A stretch of DNA of 9,293 nucleotides. Origin: Desulfobacteraceae bacterium (lineage in GTDB: Bacteria; Desulfobacterota; Desulfobacteria; Desulfobacterales; Desulfatirhabdiaceae). Each line of letters starts with the position of its first letter. Positions within the stretch are counted from its first letter, which is position 1. Where the stretch lies: NCBI GenBank assembly GCA_027325475.1, contig DAIEFO010000068.1:1-9293 (forward strand), written 5' to 3'. A model generated the notes under the pieces. The model made no database searches. It saw nothing but the letters and a program-made list of their open reading frames with translations, and was not told the origin of the DNA. Shown piece by piece: positions 6,540-9,293 of this stretch. A program made the translations under genes and the position numbers.

Positions 6540-8069
6540 TCACACGGCAGCCTCAAATTCCTTCGCAGCCGCGGCCGCTTCTGCATCTATCTCTTTAACT
6601 TCATTGATCGTTGAAAGCAAGGAAGCCAGCAGATTCATGACCATAAGAATAGCGGCCACAATGACAAAACCCCGCAGGAACGCGTGATCTTTCATCGTCA
6701 GCGGAATATGTCCATTCTGAAAAACATGCAGCACATGGTGATATCCGTGTCTCGCCAGATATCTGTGTTCGAGTGTTGTAAAAATAACGCCTGAGATATC
6801 AACACCGAATATCAATCCCAGAGATCGCATCATGTTCAGGATGCCACCCGCCAGTCCAAGTTTTTCACGAGGCGCGGATCCCATGATGGCGCTGTTGTTG
6901 GGAGGTGTGAACATTCCCATACCAACTCCCAGAAGCACCAGTTCAGCTACCAGCACAATAATATGAGCGTGGCTTCCGAGAAATAACAGCGCGAAGCAGG
7001 CAAAAGCAGACACCAGCATGCCGCCAGCCGTCATGAGCTTGGTTCCGGAACGGTATTTGTCTGAAATATAACCAGCAAAAGGCGCAACGACGGCCATCGC
7101 CAGTGGAATCGGCGTCAGCAGACTGCCTGTCAGCGCAGGACTGAAATCGAGTACTTTCTCACAATAAAAAGGCATGAGAAACAGCACGGCGAACAGCACA
7201 TAATAGGACATCATACCAGTCACATTTCCGATCAGAAATGTAACGTTTTTAAAGAGGTTCAAGTCAATCAGCGGATTTTTAACACGCGTTTCGGTAATCA
7301 CAAACAGACTGATCAGGATTACGGCCAAGGCACCGTAGATCAAAATGGTGGGGGATTCCCATCCCAGTTTGACGCCCTCGTTGAACACCAGCACAAGAAA
7401 TGCAAGCCCTGACGCAAAAAATGCCGTTCCAAGATAGTCAATTTTTTCTTTCATGGCTGTTTTTACATTGGGCGGAAGGATCAACAATCCGGCAAGGGTG
7501 CCAAGTATGCCGATGGGGATATTGATGTAGAACACCGAACGCCATCCGACACTTGAAATCAGAATACCTCCCACAAAAGGGCCCACAGCCATGGCAATCG
7601 CCTGTACCGCCCCCTGAATACCAATCGCCTTGCCCCGTTCATTGGCCGGAAACGCCTGAGTGATTAGCGCCACGGAATTGGCTTGCAGCAGCCCCGCGCC
7701 AACCGCCTGAACGACACGAGCAGCAATGATATAGGCAGCGGATGTAGCCATGCCGCAAAACAGGGAACCGATGGTGAAGATGACAAACCCCATGTTGTAG
7801 AGTTTGGATCTGCCCAGCATATCGGCGAGTCTTCCGAAAAAAGGAAGGAATACAGTCAGGGTCAGCATGTAAGACATCGCCACCCACTCGATAACAGCCA
7901 TGCTGGTATTGAAGTCGGTTTTCAGGGTTGGCATCGCGACATTGACTATGCTCACATCCAGGGCGGACATGGTAGCGCCGATAAGTACATTAATGAGAAT
8001 GAACCATTTCCATCCGGTGCGTTCCGAAAAAAACGGATGGGGAAACTGCATCAGTGCTTTCTTTTTCAT
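6540..8069 (-). CDS. DHA2-family (EmrB/QacA-type) MFS drug exporter
   Basis: Inner-membrane proton-coupled exporter of the 14-helix DHA2 group, probably pumping out small toxic or hydrophobic compounds; the substrate cannot be read from sequence. The 509-residue product has ALDVSIVNVAMPTL in helix 1 (36-49, motif D1), GRLADMLGRSKLY after helix 2 (79-91, motif A), QAIAMAVGPFVGGIL (156-170, the antiporter motif C) and WRSVFYINIPIG (176-187), typical of DHA2. A second motif A-like loop is at 333-342, and the cytoplasmic tail is alanine- and glutamate-rich (about 487-509). The frame is open to 8156, but the ATG at 8069 is preceded by AAGGAGG, and a -10 box lies inside the longer version, so the short start was chosen. 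No EmrA-type adaptor, outer-membrane channel or local regulator is in the window. The second kinase-like gene follows on the same strand. Confidence 0.9.
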   Translation of the reverse strand: MKKKALMQFPHPFFSERTGWKWFILINVLIGATMSALDVSIVNVAMPTLKTDFNTSMAVIEWVAMSYMLTLTVFLPFFGRLADMLGRSKLYNMGFVIFTIGSLFCGMATSAAYIIAARVVQAVGAGLLQANSVALITQAFPANERGKAIGIQGAVQAIAMAVGPFVGGILISSVGWRSVFYINIPIGILGTLAGLLILPPNVKTAMKEKIDYLGTAFFASGLAFLVLVFNEGVKLGWESPTILIYGALAVILISLFVITETRVKNPLIDLNLFKNVTFLIGNVTGMMSYYVLFAVLFLMPFYCEKVLDFSPALTGSLLTPIPLAMAVVAPFAGYISDKYRSGTKLMTAGGMLVSAFACFALLFLGSHAHIIVLVAELVLLGVGMGMFTPPNNSAIMGSAPREKLGLAGGILNMMRSLGLIFGVDISGVIFTTLEHRYLARHGYHHVLHVFQNGHIPLTMKDHAFLRGFVIVAAILMVMNLLASLLSTINEVKEIDAEAAAAAKEFEAAV

Positions 8070-8074
8070 GATAT

Positions 8075-8081
8075 CCTCCTT
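8075..8081 (-). promoter_or_regulatory. Shine-Dalgarno site of the MFS gene
   Basis: The minus strand reads AAGGAGG, ATATC, ATG. This strong site decides for the start at 8069 over the upstream ATG at 8156. Confidence 0.85.
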
Positions 8082-8136
8082 AAGATATTTGGAAAAGGAA
8101 GTTGCTTGTGGGAAACTGTCTGAAACAACGCGCTGT

Positions 8137-8142
8137 ATTATA
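8137..8142 (-). promoter_or_regulatory. Putative -10 box for the MFS gene
   Basis: A perfect TATAAT on the minus strand would start transcription near 8130, giving a leader of about 60 bases to the ATG at 8069. The -35 at 17-base spacing is poor (TCTTAA); TTGTCT upstream is 21 bases away. This suggests either a weak or an activator-dependent promoter that lets the exporter be expressed separately from tag. Confidence 0.4.
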
Positions 8143-8263
8143 CGACGGGCATTCAATTTTAAGAGACAATTTATGGATTAAGGTATCATGATTTCTGAAC
8201 CATTTGCAATCTCAATTTATATCCCGTTTGATACCATCATAACAAGTGCATTTTCAAGAATTT

Positions 8264-8857
8264 TTAACTGGTTACAAGTTCACGATACCGGAAGCAGCCG
8301 GTTGTGTGGTCGTTGACCATGCCCACTGCCTGCATATAGGCATAGCAGATCACGGGCCCAACGAATTTAAACCCTCGCTGCGAGAGATCCCGACTCATGG
8401 CTGCAGAAATTGTATTGGAGGCAGGAATTTCCTGAACAGTTTTCCAGGCATGAACGACTGGCGCACCATCCACAAATCGCCAGATATAGGCATCAAAACT
8501 CCCGAATTGGGCCTGAACTCTGAGAAAAACTTTAGCGTTTTGGACAGCGCTGGTGATTTTCAAGCGGTTTCGAATGATTCCAGGATTTAGAAGAAGACGG
8601 TCCGTTTTTTCGGAATCATACCCGGCCACCTTTTCTGGATCGAATCGATCAAATGCCGTCCGATAATCTTCCCGTTTCCGAAGCACCGTCAGCCAGCTCA
8701 ACCCGGCCTGCGCACCTTCCAGAACCAGAAACTCGAAGAGCCGCCTGTCTTCATGAACCGGAACGCCCCATTCCTTATCGTGATATGCCATATACAGCGG
8801 ATCGGAACCCGCCCATGCACACCGCGAAAAAACATCCACAGGCTTCGGAAACGTCAT
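8264..8857 (-). CDS. tag: DNA-3-methyladenine glycosylase I
   Basis: Base-excision repair enzyme that removes 3-methyladenine from alkylated DNA, in the cytoplasm. The 197-residue product has the normal family length. The structural zinc ligands known from E. coli Tag (Cys4, His17, His175, Cys179) correspond to Cys13, His26, His184 and Cys188 with identical spacings. The base-binding Tyr16, Glu38 and Trp46 correspond to Tyr25, Glu47 and Trp55, again at a constant offset of nine. Other family landmarks are RCAW, YHDKEWGVPVHED, LEGAQAGLSW, IIRNRLKI and RGFKFVGPVICYAYMQAVGMVNDH. The ATG shares one base with the stop of the upstream MaoC gene (TAATG) and has only a weak ribosome site, which suggests translational coupling. 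All catalytic and zinc residues are present, so it should be active. Confidence 0.97.
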   Translation of the reverse strand: MTFPKPVDVFSRCAWAGSDPLYMAYHDKEWGVPVHEDRRLFEFLVLEGAQAGLSWLTVLRKREDYRTAFDRFDPEKVAGYDSEKTDRLLLNPGIIRNRLKITSAVQNAKVFLRVQAQFGSFDAYIWRFVDGAPVVHAWKTVQEIPASNTISAAMSRDLSQRGFKFVGPVICYAYMQAVGMVNDHTTGCFRYRELVTS

Positions 8858-9293
8858 TATTTCAGCTCAACCGGAGATGCGTCTGCATCGGTTTCTTCAC
8901 TTTTCATTATTTTTTCAAGAATCCGAACTTCGGCTTTTCCGGGAATAATCCCCGTCAGATGAGCAGTCAACACTACGTCGTTATGCTGATTCACGATAAC
9001 GGCGTCGGCTTTCGCCCTGCCCCGGTCATCGATATCGGTAATGGTCAGGGTGCAGGTGACCTCTTCGCCGATATATACAGGACGCTTGAACCGGAAGCTC
9101 ATTCCTGAGGCCAGCCATCCAATCTGACCGCCGATCTGGGTCACCATGCCCCCGATCAGCAAACCATGACAAATCCGGGCGCTGAAACCCTTGGCTGCCA
9201 CAAATTGCTCGTCAAAATGAACTGGATTATAGTCCAGCGTCATATCAGCAAACAGGCGGACATCCGCTTCCGAAAAAGATCGCTTAACGGTAA
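8857..9293 (-). CDS. MaoC-type (R)-specific enoyl-CoA hydratase, 5' end outside window
   Basis: Hot-dog-fold hydratase that probably adds water to an enoyl-CoA to give an (R)-3-hydroxyacyl-CoA; the chain length is not deducible. An ATG at 9243 could be taken as the start, but the frame stays open to the window edge and encodes SFSEADVRLFAD just before it, which is the usual MaoC lead-in. The gene is therefore partial, with the true start beyond 9293. The catalytic motif DYNPVHFD supplies the Asp and His of the hydratase 2 site. It is followed by the ARICHGLLIGGM helix region and the RFKRPVYIGEEV strand, both typical. The C-terminus has a short charged tail (EKIMKSEETDADASPVELK). Its stop overlaps the tag start by one base, so the two are very probably co-transcribed, although their functions are unrelated. 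Fatty-acid or acyl-CoA metabolism is the likely setting. Confidence 0.9.
   Translation of the reverse strand, partial: TVKRSFSEADVRLFADMTLDYNPVHFDEQFVAAKGFSARICHGLLIGGMVTQIGGQIGWLASGMSFRFKRPVYIGEEVTCTLTITDIDDRGRAKADAVIVNQHNDVVLTAHLTGIIPGKAEVRILEKIMKSEETDADASPVELK

Noticed and set aside
8070..8156. Upstream extension of the MFS gene to an ATG at 8156
   Set aside because: The start at 8069 has AAGGAGG, and a TATAAT box lies inside the extension.
8182..8237. GGTATC...GATACC inverted repeat between tag and the MFS gene
   Set aside because: Only six bases pair across a loop of about 40, so it is not a convincing terminator or operator.

Overview
The window reads as ordinary chromosome of an anaerobic, Gram-negative bacterium of moderate GC content. 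The best guess is a sulfate reducer or relative in Desulfobacterota. This is an inference from three things: a RACo/DUF4445-type corrinoid-protein activator, paralogous 'cytidylate kinase-like' proteins of a kind I associate with that group, and a split DsbD-like pair (CcdA-type membrane protein plus exported thioredoxin). There are ten protein genes, no RNA genes, no insertion sequences, no CRISPR and no phage genes. No gap between genes exceeds 300 bases.

Layout. 12-1556 (minus) is a RACo-like ASKHA ATPase lacking the usual N-terminal ferredoxin domain. It is divergent from 1711-2565 (plus), proC, with a plausible promoter for proC in the gap. Next on the plus strand come a CcdA-family six-helix membrane protein (2655-3347) and an exported thioredoxin-like protein with a WCGYC centre (3406-3867), a likely thiol-relay pair. 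A NudL-like Nudix hydrolase (3932-4522, GTG start) and a cytidylate kinase-like protein (4652-5476) follow. A hairpin at 5503-5543 separates this rightward set from a leftward set.

The leftward set, read from the right edge, starts with a MaoC-type hydratase whose 5' end lies outside the window (8857-9293). It overlaps tag, 3-methyladenine-DNA glycosylase I (8264-8857), by one base. Then come a 14-helix-type DHA2 drug exporter (6540-8069) with its own promoter-like -10 box, and a second cytidylate kinase-like gene (5559-6353) that is a convergent paralogue of the first.

How the genes fit together. The CcdA/thioredoxin pair probably moves reductant to periplasmic or extracytoplasmic disulfides. 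proC makes proline. Tag repairs alkylated DNA. The MFS protein exports small toxic molecules. The RACo-like protein would keep corrinoid methyl-transfer proteins reduced, but no corrinoid protein is visible here. The most unusual element is the tail-to-tail pair of kinase-like paralogues, each with a modified P-loop and a C-terminal BON-like segment. No clearly new multi-gene system is visible; the findings are modest and graded accordingly.
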